Of a DNA stretch of 64,000 bases, positions 22,071-34,558 are shown piece after piece. The notes under the pieces are model-generated. The model searched no databases. It had not been told where the DNA came from and saw nothing but the letters and a program-made list of their open reading frames with translations. How positions within the stretch are numbered: the first letter of the stretch is position 1; each line of letters starts with the position of its first letter. This DNA comes from Pinus tabuliformis. Its lineage: Eukaryota; Streptophyta; Pinopsida; Pinales; Pinaceae. The DNA is taken from assembly GCA_031772625.1 (NCBI GenBank), contig CM062815.1, positions 608,547,918-608,611,917 of the forward strand, in the 5' to 3' direction. Position numbers and translations under genes: made by a program.

Positions 22071-24112
22071 GATAAGAGAGAAGTAGATTAATTAATTCTT
22101 TTAACAATTTATTGTATTGAAATATATTTTTTATAACCTAATATAAAAGAAATATATAATTTTTTCATAATTCTATATAAATAATAAAATAATTAAACAT
22201 GTATAATTATTTTAATGTTAATATGGAATTTAAATAGAATATCTATAAATATTAATAAAAGAAATAGTAATAAAAAAATATTTTTATTTCAACCTTTTAT
22301 GTATAAAAATATATATTATGAAAATATAAATTTGATTTAAATTTTAATTTAAAATAATATCATTAAAAAATATTTCATTATTAAAAATAATTAAAAAATA
22401 TTTCATTATTAAAAATAATCAAAAAATATTTCATTATTAAAAATAATCAAATCTCTCAAAATTAAGATTAAATTGATCTATTAATTTTTCACTTACATAC
22501 AAAAGAATCTCAAACTATCATTGAGATAAATAAATCTCTATAGTACATGTTATATCTATATATATATGAATGAAGATCTTTGCTATGATTTATATTACTA
22601 TGGCAATGCCATTTTTCCACAACAAATTCTTTTATTAGTATTTAATACATGACCCTTAAATTTTTCATATACTCAATCTTGACTTAAATACACATGAGTG
22701 CATTATAGTTCACTTTAGTTACATTTAGAATTAATAACATCACATCAATCACATGATTTATCCATGGAAATGGTACATATGATAATTAGATTTCCACCAG
22801 GAGGATCTAAATAATTAAGTTCCAATGTACTAAGTTAACGTAGGTTCTCCACAAAACATGTATATTGGGAAATGGAATTACAATGAATGATTCTCTATGT
22901 AACACACTAGGAATTGGAAATGATAATAATTCTAATAATTCTTTGAATGTATGGCTTTAACTGCTCAATCTCCTTGACCTATGTGATACACTAGGACTTT
23001 GGTTTTTTTTTTCGAAACTCCTTTAACAAGGCTTTCTTGATCTCCCATAATCCTCTACCTCTCCCTCCTAGCACAATGTTCTTTAATTTCATGTACCATG
23101 TTAACATGTGGTCCCTAATAGTGGTATACAAGTGTGCCACCTTTTTCTATTCATCTAGTACCTATTTAACATTCCAAACTTTCTCACATACAAAAATATT
23201 TTGTTTGGGATCCTCCGATCCAACACAGTGAAAGAACGTAATTCGCATAGAAGGATCAACGTCCATTACCATTCTCTACATAGTTCCACACTATGAAACT
23301 TTTGATTGATTTTTTGGCATCCTAGATCTTGCTAGACTACTTCCACTATTCTGATTATTATCACTATTCCCTTCACTATTTGGATTTAATTATAATAACT
23401 TCTGGGTGATCTTACTTCTTGACGTGGCAACACATGAAAGGTCATGGGCTCTATGCAATGTTTGGCCTAAGTAGGGTCACTAGAATACACCATTTCTTCT
23501 CATTCCATGATGACAGGAAGGTCTCCTTATATTTCCTTTCCTTTATCCTTACAAAATATCTTGTTATCCTATAGATGTGGCATTCCATCGAACAAGTGAT
23601 TGACCCAACTTTGTCTATGATGCTTCCTTCTAGTTCCTTCATTGGCATTTCCTGTTTCCCTTCTATCTCTCACAATTTGCGATATATATATCTCTCTCAC
23701 TTCACTAATGCACCAAAGTATCATCCCATTGCATAACACTCCACTAGATTCTTCTATCACATTTTCTTCCTGTGTTGATGGTCATGTTTTAAATTGTTTG
23801 GTATGTTTTGTTCTCCTATCTCTCTAATGCCTCATCATCCTTGACCCACATAATTATCCTTTTGTATTTGTCACCTTTCTACCCTCAATTCATTTGTTCG
23901 TTAGCCCCCTCTCCCTCTGTTGCGCGTGAATATATTCAACTATGCATGTTATCTGACCTCATAATTTTACTCCTTTGTCACTTAAAAACATTTATATCGA
24001 GGTGAATAGTTATTTCACAAATCTTCCTTGTGGTCCTTCGAAAAAATTTCTGTCAACTTCACTATATGACTAAGTAATATCTATCACAAATTCAACAATG
24101 TAGCCCTCGAAT
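22071..24112. other. AT-rich intergenic DNA, no gene recognised
   Basis: 22,071-22,900 is very AT-rich. 23,000-24,000 is more mixed, with short open frames on both strands but no motif I recognise. Confidence 0.4.
22364..22447 (+). repeat. Tandem repeat, 28 bp x 3
   Basis: Unit 'tatttcattattaaaaataa' plus A-rich spacer, repeating at 22371, 22399 and 22427 (period 28). Nearly perfect copies. Confidence 0.85.
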
Positions 24113-24485
24113 CAAGAAATATGTTATATTTACTATGTGTTTTTTTAATTTTTATTAATAAAGAAGCGTTTTTTTATTTAAAAAAAAAGGGTTCCGAGAT
24201 AACTCATAATATTGAACCAACAACAGAATTTGAAGCCCAGAAATGGTCCTGAAAACCATTCACATTCCGGATTGTTTTCCAAAATGCAGCAAGGTCCCGT
24301 ATAAAATTACTCTTTACAACTTTTGTATTTTATGCAACACTTTATGCTAGCTATAAAGGATCTTTCCAAAAAATTAATTGCATTTCTTTCTGGTTTCTAC
24401 TACACTCTATATCAATGCTTCCTTTTCATTATGGTTTCTGTTACATTCGTAATCAACGCACATTGAACAACGGAATGACAGCTAC
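24113..24485. repeat. Duplicated GST 3'-flank block, copy 1
   Basis: Matches 25254-25648 nearly base for base, including 'ttccgagataactcataata' and 'ggtcccgtataaaattactc'. It lies downstream (minus strand) of the GST exon 2 fragment at 24983-25200. Confidence 0.85.
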
Positions 24486-24673
24486 AGTATCAGAGAGATT
24501 CATTAAAAACTTGTTCATAATAAAACAATACACATTGAAGACAAGAAAGCTCTCTACAGTACCGGCGAGATTCACCAAAACATTATTCAGACTAATTAAC
24601 ATAAAAACAGCTAGACTCAAAAGTTGAATCTGACCAAATGAGTAAAAAGGCAAAGACTATGAATAACACTCAT

Positions 24674-24835
24674 CTTAAATATAATCTCTCTTCTTGTCCT
24701 CCATTTATAAGGCCGGCATAGTTCGCCCTAATTTGCAGTAGGTGATAAACTCTTCTTAAATAAAATCTCTCTGCTTGTCCTCCATTTATAAGGCCGGCAT
24801 AGTTCGCCCTAATTTGCAGTAGGTGGTGATATCAT
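24674..24835. repeat. Tandem repeat, 81 bp x 2
   Basis: Two copies starting at 24674 and 24755 share 'tccatttataaggccggcat' and 'agttcgccctaatttgcagt'. A weaker partial copy lies near 24,967. Present only in copy 1 of the GST duplication. Confidence 0.8.
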
Positions 24836-24982
24836 ACCCAAAAGATTCGCTCTCCTAATGGATATAGATTCTGCCAGATTGGCTGGATCGGGCTACTTCC
24901 TAAATTTAACTTGACTCGACTACCTAAATTTAATGTATTTTAACAAATACAACCTCTGTCTGTGCTAAGTTTGCCCTATTTA

Positions 24983-25200
24983 GCTGTAGGCGGTGATCAT
25001 ACTGGCTCTCCTAGTGGACATAAATTCCGGCTGCTTGGCAAAATCAGGCATTACTTCTTTCAATCCATCGGATTTACAGAATCGATCCATCCATGCGCTC
25101 AGCAATGGCATTTTCTCTGGATCTATTAAAACGCTATCGGTAGCCTTCTCGAGGCCTTTGATAATCATTGACAAACCACCCAATGCGATGTCAAGCAAGC
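24983..25200 (-). pseudogene. Tau-class GST exon 2 fragment
   Basis: The minus-strand frame reads LDIALGGLSMIIKGLEK, DPEKMPLLSAWMDRFCK and VMPDFAKQPEFMS, the C-terminal alpha-helical domain of a plant tau GST, with its own C-terminus RRASMITAYS. It is cut on the 5' side at about 25,200, where a poly-T run (25211-25222) begins. Nearly identical to the exon 2 part of 25633-26176; it keeps the original 3' end that the other copy lost. Confidence 0.75.
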
Positions 25201-25253
25201 CGAGACCTCACTTTTTTTTTTTCGAGGTAATGAATGCTGTGGAAGCCACCTGT

Positions 25254-25648
25254 AATCAAGAAATATGTTATATTTACTATCTGTTTTTTTAATTTTTATT
25301 AATACAGAAGCATTTTTTTATTTAGAAAAAAATGGCGTTTTTTTATTTAAAAAAAATGGTTCCGAGATAACTCATAATATTGAACCAACAACAGAATTTG
25401 AAGCCCAGAAATGGTCCTGAGAACCATTCACATTCCGGATTGTTTTCCAAAATGCAGCAAGGTCCCGTATAAAATTACTCTTTACAAGTTTTGTATTTTA
25501 TGCAACACTTTATGCTAGCTATAAAGGATCTTTCCAAAAAATTAATTGCATTTCATTCTGGTTTCTATTACATTCTATATCAACGCTTCCTTTTCATTAT
25601 GGTTTCTGTTACATTCCTAATCAACGCACATTGAACAGCGGAATGACA
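25254..25648. repeat. Duplicated GST 3'-flank block, copy 2
   Basis: Second copy of 24113-24485. Here 'gcggaatgacag' is joined directly to the GST coding end, while copy 1 has about 525 bp between the two points. Copy 2 is therefore probably the deletion form. Confidence 0.8.
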
Positions 25649-26176
25649 GTGGACATAAATTCCGGCTGCTTCGCAAAATCAGGCATCACTTCTTTCAGTC
25701 CATCGGATTTACAGAATCGATCCATCCATGCGCTCAGCAATGGCATTTTCTCTGGATCTATTAAAATGATATCGGTAGCCTTCTCGAGGCCTTTGATAAT
25801 CGCTGACAAGCCACCCAATGCGATGTCAAGCAACCCGATCTGATCCCCTCCAAAATACGGTTTTCCTGCAAAGCACTGGTTATTGAATAGCAAAATAATA
25901 TTTTTAACTTTCCAAGACATAAATAGCAGATAAGGAAAGGATCAATGAGATACGAATGCAGGCGATTACTAAGAATGAACTAAATTACCTTATCATCTGC
26001 AAAGGCAGCCCAGAAACGAGCAATGGCTCGGTCATATGGATCTTTGGGAATTCTTGCGAACAGGGTTCGATTCCAGGAGCAGCCCGCTCTTAGCTCTAAG
26101 ATTCTCTTCCGCGAACTGGTAATTGATACCTAGCAAGTGCTATGCGAACCCACACAATGAAGGGACTCAGAGTCAT
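25633..26176 (-). pseudogene. Tau-class glutathione S-transferase pseudogene
   Basis: Exon 1 (about 26176-25989, minus) starts ATG with SPFIVWVRIALA, then after a small frameshift [15 protein letters not shown] and [10 protein letters not shown]. It jumps straight to [21 protein letters not shown], so about 35 residues of the thioredoxin-like domain are deleted. A GT donor at 25988 and AG acceptor near 25866 enclose a 123-bp intron. Exon 2 begins with GKPYFGGDQIGLLDIAL and runs to FAKQPEFMS, but the first part of the usual exon 2 is missing and the end is replaced by flank sequence. Tau GSTs conjugate glutathione to xenobiotics in the cytosol; this copy is not functional. Confidence 0.8.
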
Positions 26177-26265
26177 ACCGAACCGCTTTACCTGCCCCTT
26201 CTCTCCCCGGTTTTTTATTTCAGTTTTCAAAATTCGTTCAATCGTCTAACACCACCAATCTACGG

Positions 26266-26386
26266 TGAACAATAGGACACGATGGCGGCTAGGGCAATTG
26301 ATTTCAAAAGGAAACGCCTTACGGCATAATGAACAATAGGACACGATGGCGGCTAGGGCAATTGATTTCAAAAAGAAACGTCTTAC
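26266..26386. repeat. Tandem repeat, 65 bp, upstream of the GST pseudogene
   Basis: Units start at 26266 and 26331 with 'gaacaataggacacgatggc' and contain 'gaaacgccttacggcataat'. The second unit is interrupted at 26386 by the solo LTR and resumes at about 27,642. Confidence 0.8.
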
Positions 26387-27636
26387 TGTTGGGTATTTTT
26401 CGAATGGAGAAAATACCAAAACCAAACAAACATTAACACCACAGAGACAATGCTCTGTTTCCACTGTTCACAGGACCTTTTGCACAGGGAAGCCTTTTAA
26501 TAAAAATTGACTGAACAGAGTATTACACAGCCATAAAATCATTCCCATTCATTAAAATATAAAGGCCTGATACATATGTCTTCCTCTTTGCTGAGAGGGA
26601 TTCACCAAAATTACTTTCACCCATCAAAAACTCTGTTTTCACCTGAGAAATTACTGTGCTGGGTTTACTGCAGTAAAACCCATTTTTACATTTGCTGGTG
26701 TAAAACTATTTTTACACATACTGCTGTAAAAATATTTTACACATACAGTAATCTTTACATTACATTCACAATCTCAAAAAAATACCTGAGCGCTCTTTTC
26801 ATTTGCATTTCAATGCAAATCCAACCTATAAAAAAACTTACTCAAAACACATGCGCTCCACTTCGTTTCTTTTCTTCATGCACTACTGTGCATTTTCTTC
26901 TTTCACACTACACCCTCTTTATTACAATGAGCAACTGGCAACTGGTTTTTATGCACTGCTGTGCATTTACAAAAATCGCACACACTGTGCGTAGCCACCA
27001 CATAACACCATTACATAAAAGAGTTGTGCGCAGGCACATTACTCATCACCATAAACGCGCACATCACTATATGCTCCCACAGCCACAAAATACCACAACA
27101 AAAAAAACATGACTTAACCTTTTTGCTCACGGGCACACCTAAATAAAGACTACAGCACGCACTATCTAAAAACTCCACACCGTATACTTTTATGACAACG
27201 TATATATATAAAAATATATAAAACATATAAAAAACATAAATACGTATGTGCCCATACCCATATTAAAGGGCCTCCAACAAAACACTACGACCAACCATTA
27301 ATTCTTCCATTCTCGGCGGTCAACAAAAAGACTTCCACTCCACGCAAAATTAATTCGCTGCAGGCCCGTATGCAGCTTCAGAGATCGACGGTGGAGGATG
27401 AACAGGCAGATCGGACGGCGGTAATAAATATCGGAAGACAGTTTGCTGCCCAACTTTAACGCCCGAGAAAATGACGTTGCGTTACGTCAGTGGTAAACCA
27501 CGTGTCAGCTCCATATTTTCTCGGAGCTCCTTGCCGGATTATTCCTTCATCGGAAAGCTGGTCCGAGAAGTTCCAGGCGTGTAAGCTGAACGGATTCTGG
27601 CGATGTTGCCACTGCGTTGAAATTACGATTTCAACA
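26387..27636 (-). mobile_element. Solo copia LTR (1,250 bp)
   Basis: Reverse-complement relative of the 970-bp copia LTRs at 33380 and 38716. Its ends are TGTTGGGTA (plus strand, 26387) and TTTCAACA (27636). It is flanked by a perfect 5-bp duplication CTTAC (26382-26386 and 27637-27641). There is no internal coding region, so it is the product of LTR-LTR recombination. It is 280 bp longer than the full element's LTRs and clearly diverged, so it comes from an older relative. Confidence 0.88.
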
Positions 27637-30600
27637 CTTACGACATAATTAAGTATTCCATTTTATATGAAAATGTTAATTAAAAAAAAAAAAAGACTAA
27701 GTCACTACTTCTTCCTCTTTCATATTTTACTCATAAGTTAAATATTGTAATGGTGAATTCTCATATAAATGCTAACGAAATATTTAAATATGTTAGCAGC
27801 AACGTGATTGGGAAGAATACCGAGAGGAGTTGCTTTACAACTATTTAACATTGGATGGAAACATAAAGATGACATAGGAAAAACTAAAAAAACACTTTTT
27901 GCCCGTTGCCTAGCAACAACATGTTGTGTTTTTTTATGCCTAAGCATATAAATAGCAGCGTTGGATACTACCTCAAACCCGTGGTGAAAGCATGTAAAAC
28001 TCAGACACTCTACTGTATGTCCTACATTTTCATGAATGAATGCATCCTTAAGGGACAAAAGTTTGGCTGCATTGCATTCACATATGCGGACATGAGGAAC
28101 AAAACTCTAAGTCAAACTTCTTGCTCTGTAGGGATCAGAGAGCCCTAAGTCCACATGTTTGAGATCTGTATCATCCCTGCTTGCTAATTTTGGCATTTTG
28201 TAGGTCAACATAAAAATTTAGTAATGCATGCCCAAACAAATATAAATCAAGAAATACACTGTAATTAGAATCAATAAAGTGCATCAGCTTTATTATTTAA
28301 ATTGCATTGACCGAAATAGTTGCGCACTTGGCATACTTTTATTGACCAATATGTCTGAGAGAGCGAACACTTCGACCTCTACCAACACCTCAGCGTCTTC
28401 TTCAACCCTTAATTTAGAGACCAGTGAAATAAAACTATTTTTATTTGATATTTTAGGAGTTTTCCTATTGGAATTGAGTATTTTAATCATTCTTTTAATT
28501 AATTATTTGATGGTTCGATGTAAATTTAAAGATCCCAGTATATTTTTCGTAGTTATCATTATATCAATGGATAAAATTTACACTATTAACTTTCTTGAAT
28601 ATGTAAATCATATGATTAAATCATTTTTAAATTAAATATTTACAAAAAATATTATTAAAAATTTACTTTCCTGTTTTTTAATTACAACCTATCCAAATTA
28701 ACAGAAAATGGAAAGAAACAAAAAAGATAGAAGGATTGCCACCTATCTTGATTAAACAGTAAGTGGAATGACACCAAAAAAAAAGAAAAGAAGAAGAAAG
28801 AAGAAAGAAGAAAGAAAGATGCACTTGAACAATTCTGTTAATGGGAGGATAAATGAAACGTTTTATTCTAGAATGTAACTGAAAGTTGAACGTTTTGCTC
28901 AACGTTACAACTTCCATTATATTAAAAAAAATATAATAAATCGAAACATGGTTGCATATGCGTGACATTATGAAACATACATCAAATTAAATTAAATTAC
29001 AAATGAAAGCGCATTGAAACATAGATGCCTGTGCGTTACACTCCAAATTGTGGGATATAATGAAACCGTTTATTTACAAGTATCGTGATTAATAATTAAT
29101 GAAAATATAACTGGTTGGCTGTAGTGGTTGGTAATGTAGAAACTCTACCGAAACGCCTAATTCTCTACTCTTGGTCACGTCATCTAGGTCCAGTCACACA
29201 TTAATCTGGTTCAATTGCTCAGAGTTCGGCTCTATAGTTCTCTGTACTTAATGTCATCAATTATTTGTTTCCACAATGATCAATAATTTTTTTATATAAT
29301 GATTTTAATATTGTTATTATGTGTGAAAAAATGTTCTTATCAAGTTTGTGAAGATGCACCAGAGGGACGAGAAAGGATTCATCGAATGATTGTGCGAATT
29401 TAAGATCAAAATTTATGATATCGAAGGGTTTGAAGGTAGAGTAAGCTGGGCTTCTCATTGCGGAGTACACAGAGTTAAATCTCACATAAAACTAATTATA
29501 CAGTGCTAAACATATCAAACATAGTAGGTTGAAGAACGTTCAAATGGGTATTGGCTCCGATCATAGTAGTGTTCATACAATTCTGCAATAATGGCTACCG
29601 AATACAATTCCCTTTGCCCACCATCAATTTAGTGTTTTTCCGTCTCAACTCAGGAGACACTCAATAGTTTAAACAATAAACAAATAATGCATTACAACTT
29701 AATGTTTATCCTAGGTTGCTTCGATGTTACAACAATGAACCATCGCATTTACTCACTCTTCTATGAAACAAAAACCTTCTTTTTGCATTTTCGAAGTCTA
29801 ATTGGTATAAAATTATGATCAGAGTAACTCTAAGAGATTTTGACACTGGGGTCTAAACCTTTGGATTGTGCTTTCTTTCTTACCCGGTGTCATAAGCGTT
29901 TTAATGGAGTTTGCTCGGAAATGCAGTGAAAAAGTGTGTGACTATTTTTTATTTTAAAATTTTATTATGTATATAAAGATTCTCCATCAATGTATACAAC
30001 ACCTAGTTTTTTTTTTTTTGTTTTTTTCTCAATTTATAGGGCTTCTTGTTATAAATTTATATAAGTTTAAAAAAAATAAAAATGTAATATAAATATAAAA
30101 TTTTCATATATTTTTAAAAAAATTAAAATTTAAACACATATTTCATTTAAAATATTTTTATTTTCTACAAAATTTTAAAATCGAAAATTCTCACATATCT
30201 AAGCTGATTCTGATTTTGGAGTATCTCTTAATACAATCTATATACAGTTAATCGGAAAATGCCCCTTAATAAACATCACAATATAGTGGCAATGGAATTA
30301 TCCGTTCTAAAATGCTTTTAATAAATGGCAAACTCAATATAGTGGCAATACCAAAGAAATAGACGCAGATTCCTTTAAAATTTCGTCCGGATTTGGCGGA
30401 TTAGTTGTTTCTTTTTCATACTTCGGTCCGAATTCAAACAATTTATTTAACAAAAGTACCTGCTGAATTGCCCGAGACTTGTTTCACTAAGGCGGTCACA
30501 TGCCTGCACAGAAATTTAAATATCAGCAATGCATAACTTTTAAAACGATTGCTGAGAAAAATGTCCGTCCTTGAATAAACATTATTTAAGGTCTGAATTC

Positions 30601-30850
30601 AAAATATACACAATTTTACACCAGATTAGCACGCCTGGCTTCAGATCAGTAGTATTTCAAGCTCTATTTTCAAATTTGAAGAGTTCCTTAGGGCTTCAGC
30701 TCAAAATCCTCAAAATCATAATTTCCACTCCAAAGCCTTCGACAATTTTAAAGAATTTTCAACCATAAACCTGCATAAATCAAGATGGCAGCATTCTGAA
30801 GCGAATGGAGTTGCAGCTAATTTACCCACAGAAATACTGAAAAAATAAAA
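27637..30850. other. AT-rich intergenic DNA, no gene recognised
   Basis: Long A/T runs and short open frames without recognisable motifs. A GAA-rich microsatellite lies at about 28,777-28,820. Nothing else is supported. Confidence 0.45.
28777..28820 (+). repeat. GAA-rich microsatellite
   Basis: Imperfect 'agaagaaag' purine repeat, about 44 bp. Confidence 0.7.
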
Positions 30851-30854
30851 CTCT

Positions 30855-31105
30855 TCAATTCCACACCCCATAGCGCTCCACCTTCACCTCAATCTCTGAC
30901 ATGTTTCTGCAGTTGCCGAAGAGAGAAACAATGGTTCCTTGAGTATGGCAAGCACTAGGTAGTTTGAAAAGTTATTATGGAAACCGGCTATTTGATCCAA
31001 TGGTAGCAGTTATTCGAATCGTCTAACATCAAATCAGACGGACGATAACTATGACAGCAAAGACCACAGGAAATTTTATCTCAGAGGGAACGCCTTACGG
31101 CGTAA
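30855..31105 (-). pseudogene. Possible 5' remnant of a GST gene
   Basis: On the minus strand ATG 30902 opens a 15-codon frame MSEIEVKVERYGVWN that loosely resembles the tau GST N-terminus (xxEVKVxGxW). Upstream, 'ggcgttccctctgag' (31,097) and 'tgttagacgatt' resemble the region upstream of the GST pseudogene (26,318 and 26,250). The frame then stops and no further GST sequence follows. Tentative. Confidence 0.3.
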
Positions 31106-33379
31106 CTAGAAACCATTTATATCTTATCAAGCAAGTTCCTAACATAAAGGGACCATTCTGAGTTAAGAGATAGGATGGTGTGTTTCCTACTGGATTTTCC
31201 ATTGGCACTCATGGAAGTTGTTGGTAAGAGGTGGGTTTTCAACAGTTTGAAGAGATGGGATTATTCATGTAAATTTGAGTGAGGGTAGATTGTTGATTTT
31301 GGAATATGAAGGATACGAGTAAAGTTAAATAGTAGACCTCTTCCAGGTTTACTTTTAAAATTTGAATTTCAAATAAAATCAAATAGTTGATTAATATTCT
31401 AAGATCATGAATAAAAATAAAAATATCACAATTTAAAAATAACAATCCATTCATTTACGTTATGCTTTTAAAATCCAATTTGAAATGAATCAGATACACT
31501 TTGTTCAATGATTCTCCATTCTATGAGCTGAGTCAAATGTTTATTGATTTCCTTCCCTCTGTGTAATGGCCATCAACAAGAGGTTTTTCTACATGTTAGT
31601 TCACAAAGGGAGACTAAATGATTAAAAATTCCAAAGGACTCTCCTATGAAAACTGTTGCAGTCTTCTCTTCCTTGGTGATTCACCACACTTTTATAATTG
31701 TTGATACGAGGTATTTCGCTACTAGTTTGTTCTAAATTTTGTATGCAATGATGAAAAATATAAAACCAAATGTACAAATGCAGATGATTAGAATCTAACA
31801 TGTCCATTTCTCTGATAGGCACATACTGTAAATTGCTCAAAGATTAAACCATGTCAAAAATAACATAGTGTTATCATATTGTGTCCTATGATAGCTTCAT
31901 TTGATACAATTATAAGAAAATGTACGTTGAAAAAGTAGGGCTTGCTAGATATCATTTCGCTACAAACCGATACAATAATTATCATCCAAAAAATTGAAAA
32001 ATAATAACACCATATCCAAATTTTCTCCCCTGCAAAACAGGTATTATGTCCATAAAATTGAAATTGAAAAAATCAAACCCCTCCATGCCTTCTTACTTGA
32101 AATTCATATCATTAAACCCAAGTTTTGTAAATCAAACATTACAAATAATTTGCACACAATGATGTCTCATATCTCAATATCTCAATAGATGATGCTATGT
32201 GCAAATCTAGGTAAAGTTAGATTGAATAGATCCCACTTATTGCATTTAATGAATTAAGGCATAGTCCATTCTATTAATAAAGGTACTTATCATCTAAAGC
32301 ATCTTAATTTTCTGAAGATATTCTACATAATTTGCAAACAATAAAACAACATCTCTCAACATATGAGATTTTGTTACACCGAAGAAATATGTCTTTGAAA
32401 CTTCGATTTGTGAAATTGGAATTAATGGTATTAACATGCATTCAAACATTGTAAAATACAAAAAAACTCAAAATTTAGATGCATAACTCTTAGATGCTTC
32501 AACCAGGAATCGACAGAGCTTAACAGAGCAAAAATCCATTGTTGATCGGCACTTCCAGCAGGAATCCAAAGACTTACTTGCAATTAGTATGTGGCAAGTA
32601 CAAATGGAGGAAATCTTATGCATTGGTTTAGATCTGGTACTAGATCCAAATTTAGTATCATCTTGTCCAATCTCATTCTCTGCAACAAATTTGAGATCCA
32701 CGAGCCCATGTCAAGCTTTCTGTTTTCCAAAATAGATTTCACTAGCTTCTAATATCATATTGACCAGAATGGAAGAAGATAAAAAAAGTTGGTAGCTTGT
32801 TACCAACTAATCAAAAATGGTTTTAATGAATATGTTATATGTGAGTTCTAACTATGCTTATTACCAAACCACAATCATAGGGAGAGTGATATCTGATCGA
32901 ACTCTATGATCTATAAAAGGGATAGATAGATCTATGAATTGGATATCAGAACATCATCTCCACTATTTTCCTTTCCTGAAGTTTCAAAAGGATTTTAAAT
33001 TTATTAAACCGGTAAGTCTGATTGCTCTTATATCTTAGTTTCAAATTCAAAGCAACCCTTTCAAAGTCTATTGACTAACCAATGCAATGAGAAAATGATT
33101 TTATTAAACAAAACAATGATATGATTTTATTAAATAACAAGTAATTCTTCAAAGCGAAACACACAATAATGTATGTGGATATTACGATGCATGCTTCACG
33201 TTTCATGTTTGAATGATCGACTAAATATCATAAGTAATGATCGCCAAATGTGATTTCGATAATGGATGCCTATATACTATCCACTCTGATCTTTTGTTTG
33301 ATAGTGATTTTACAATTTAAATCAGCAAATATATGTTTCAAAATATAGTATCGATCACATAACTCGGAAGGAGAGAGAT
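31106..33379. other. AT-rich intergenic DNA, no gene recognised
   Basis: No coding motif, LTR edge or tandem array was recognised. The right end is the insertion site of the copia element (GAGAT). Confidence 0.45.
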
Positions 33380-34349
33380 TGTTGAAATCTAATTTCAACG
33401 CAGCTGCCAGAAACCGGTCAATAAACCTCGCCGGAAAGCTCTCGGGTTGATTTCAGGCAGAAGGAACAATCCGGCAAGGAGCTCCGATACAATTTGGAGC
33501 TGACACGTGGTTCAGCCCTGACGTAACGCAACGTCATTTTCTGGGAGGTTAATGTTCAGCACTTGTTGGCCTTCCGATATCATTATCCGCCGTTCGATCT
33601 GCTCCACTCCTTTTAGCCGTTGATTGATTAAACCTGCACACGGGCCTACATCAAATTAAAACTCATGCGTGGAGTAAAAGACTTATGGGTTGACCGCCGT
33701 ATGAAAGAATTTAATGAATTTATGTGTTGTTCGTAGTTTTTAGGTAGATGCTTTTAATATAAGTATGGGCACGTATAATATATGTTTTTTTATATATTTT
33801 TTTTATACGGCATGTATTAAAAAAAGGTCGTATGTAATAAGTTTATGTTTTGAGTGTGTTGAATTTTATTTTACACCCATCGCACATGGGAGGAGACAGA
33901 GTGAGTTCACAGCAGCATAAAAAAATTGATGGAGCAGTAAAAGAAAAACACACAGCAGTGTGTAAAATGAGAAGAACCAGGTGATGTAATTTTTGGAATA
34001 GCAAAAACCATGTGTGGTTTTGCACAAGCAGTGCATAAAGAAAATGGTGGAGCGATTTTTGTAAGCCTGTGTAATTTTTATTTACAGCAGTAAACTTATG
34101 TAAACTTTTATCACAGCAGTAAGTTGTTTTTCACAGCAGTGAATATAAAAGGGATTTTACAATGGTAAATCTTTGTATCAGGTCTGAATGAACATAATGT
34201 TTTTATGGTGGTGAAATACTCTGTCTCTCTGTGATTTTTTTTAAGTCTTCTTCTGCACAAAAGATCCTGGAATGGTAGAAACAGAGCATTGCCTCTGTGT
34301 GTTTGTTTATTTGGTTTTTGGTATTTTCCCCTACAAAAAATACCCAACA
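33380..34349 (+). repeat. Copia 5' LTR (970 bp)
   Basis: Starts TGTTGAAATC, ends ACCCAACA. The first 20 bases contain the inverted repeat TTGAAAT/ATTTCAA with a 3-nt loop, also present in the solo LTR. A TATA-like box (tataaaagg) is at 34144. Seven CAGCAGT-like motifs lie at 33905-34145. Confidence 0.93.
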
Positions 34350-34350
34350 G

Positions 34351-34362
34351 TGGTATCAGAGT
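34351..34362 (+). other. Copia primer binding site
   Basis: TGGTATCAGAGT, one base after the LTR; matches the initiator tRNA-Met type site except for the last base. Confidence 0.85.
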
Positions 34363-34558
34363 TGGTTTAGGCTCTTTAAAGAAGTTAAAGAAGCTGAAGG
34401 GAGAAGGTTGTTGCTGCAGCAAAACTTCTCAGGCAGACAGAAGACAGTCAACAAAAGATTCAGGTATTCCAAAAAGTTTTTTTTGTGTTGCTGAAGAAGC
34501 AGTGATTTGTTTTAAACACACAGTCAAGGATTTAGAGGCATAGATCAGAATACAAGGA

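Noticed and set aside
19779..22110. Longer target duplication including 'attaattaattcttttaac'
   Set aside because: The second copy is about 20 bases outside the 20-bp duplication and not collinear with it; more likely a local target repeat.
25633..26176. Functional GST gene
   Set aside because: Exon 1 has a frameshift and a deletion of about 35 residues, the start of exon 2 is missing and the C-terminus is replaced by flank.
26576..27112. 178-codon frame in the solo LTR
   Set aside because: It lies within a non-coding LTR and is low-complexity Thr/His-rich sequence without relatives in the full element's LTRs.
34111..34543. Small frames around the copia leader as genes
   Set aside because: They overlap the LTR, primer site and leader; no conservation or motif supports them.
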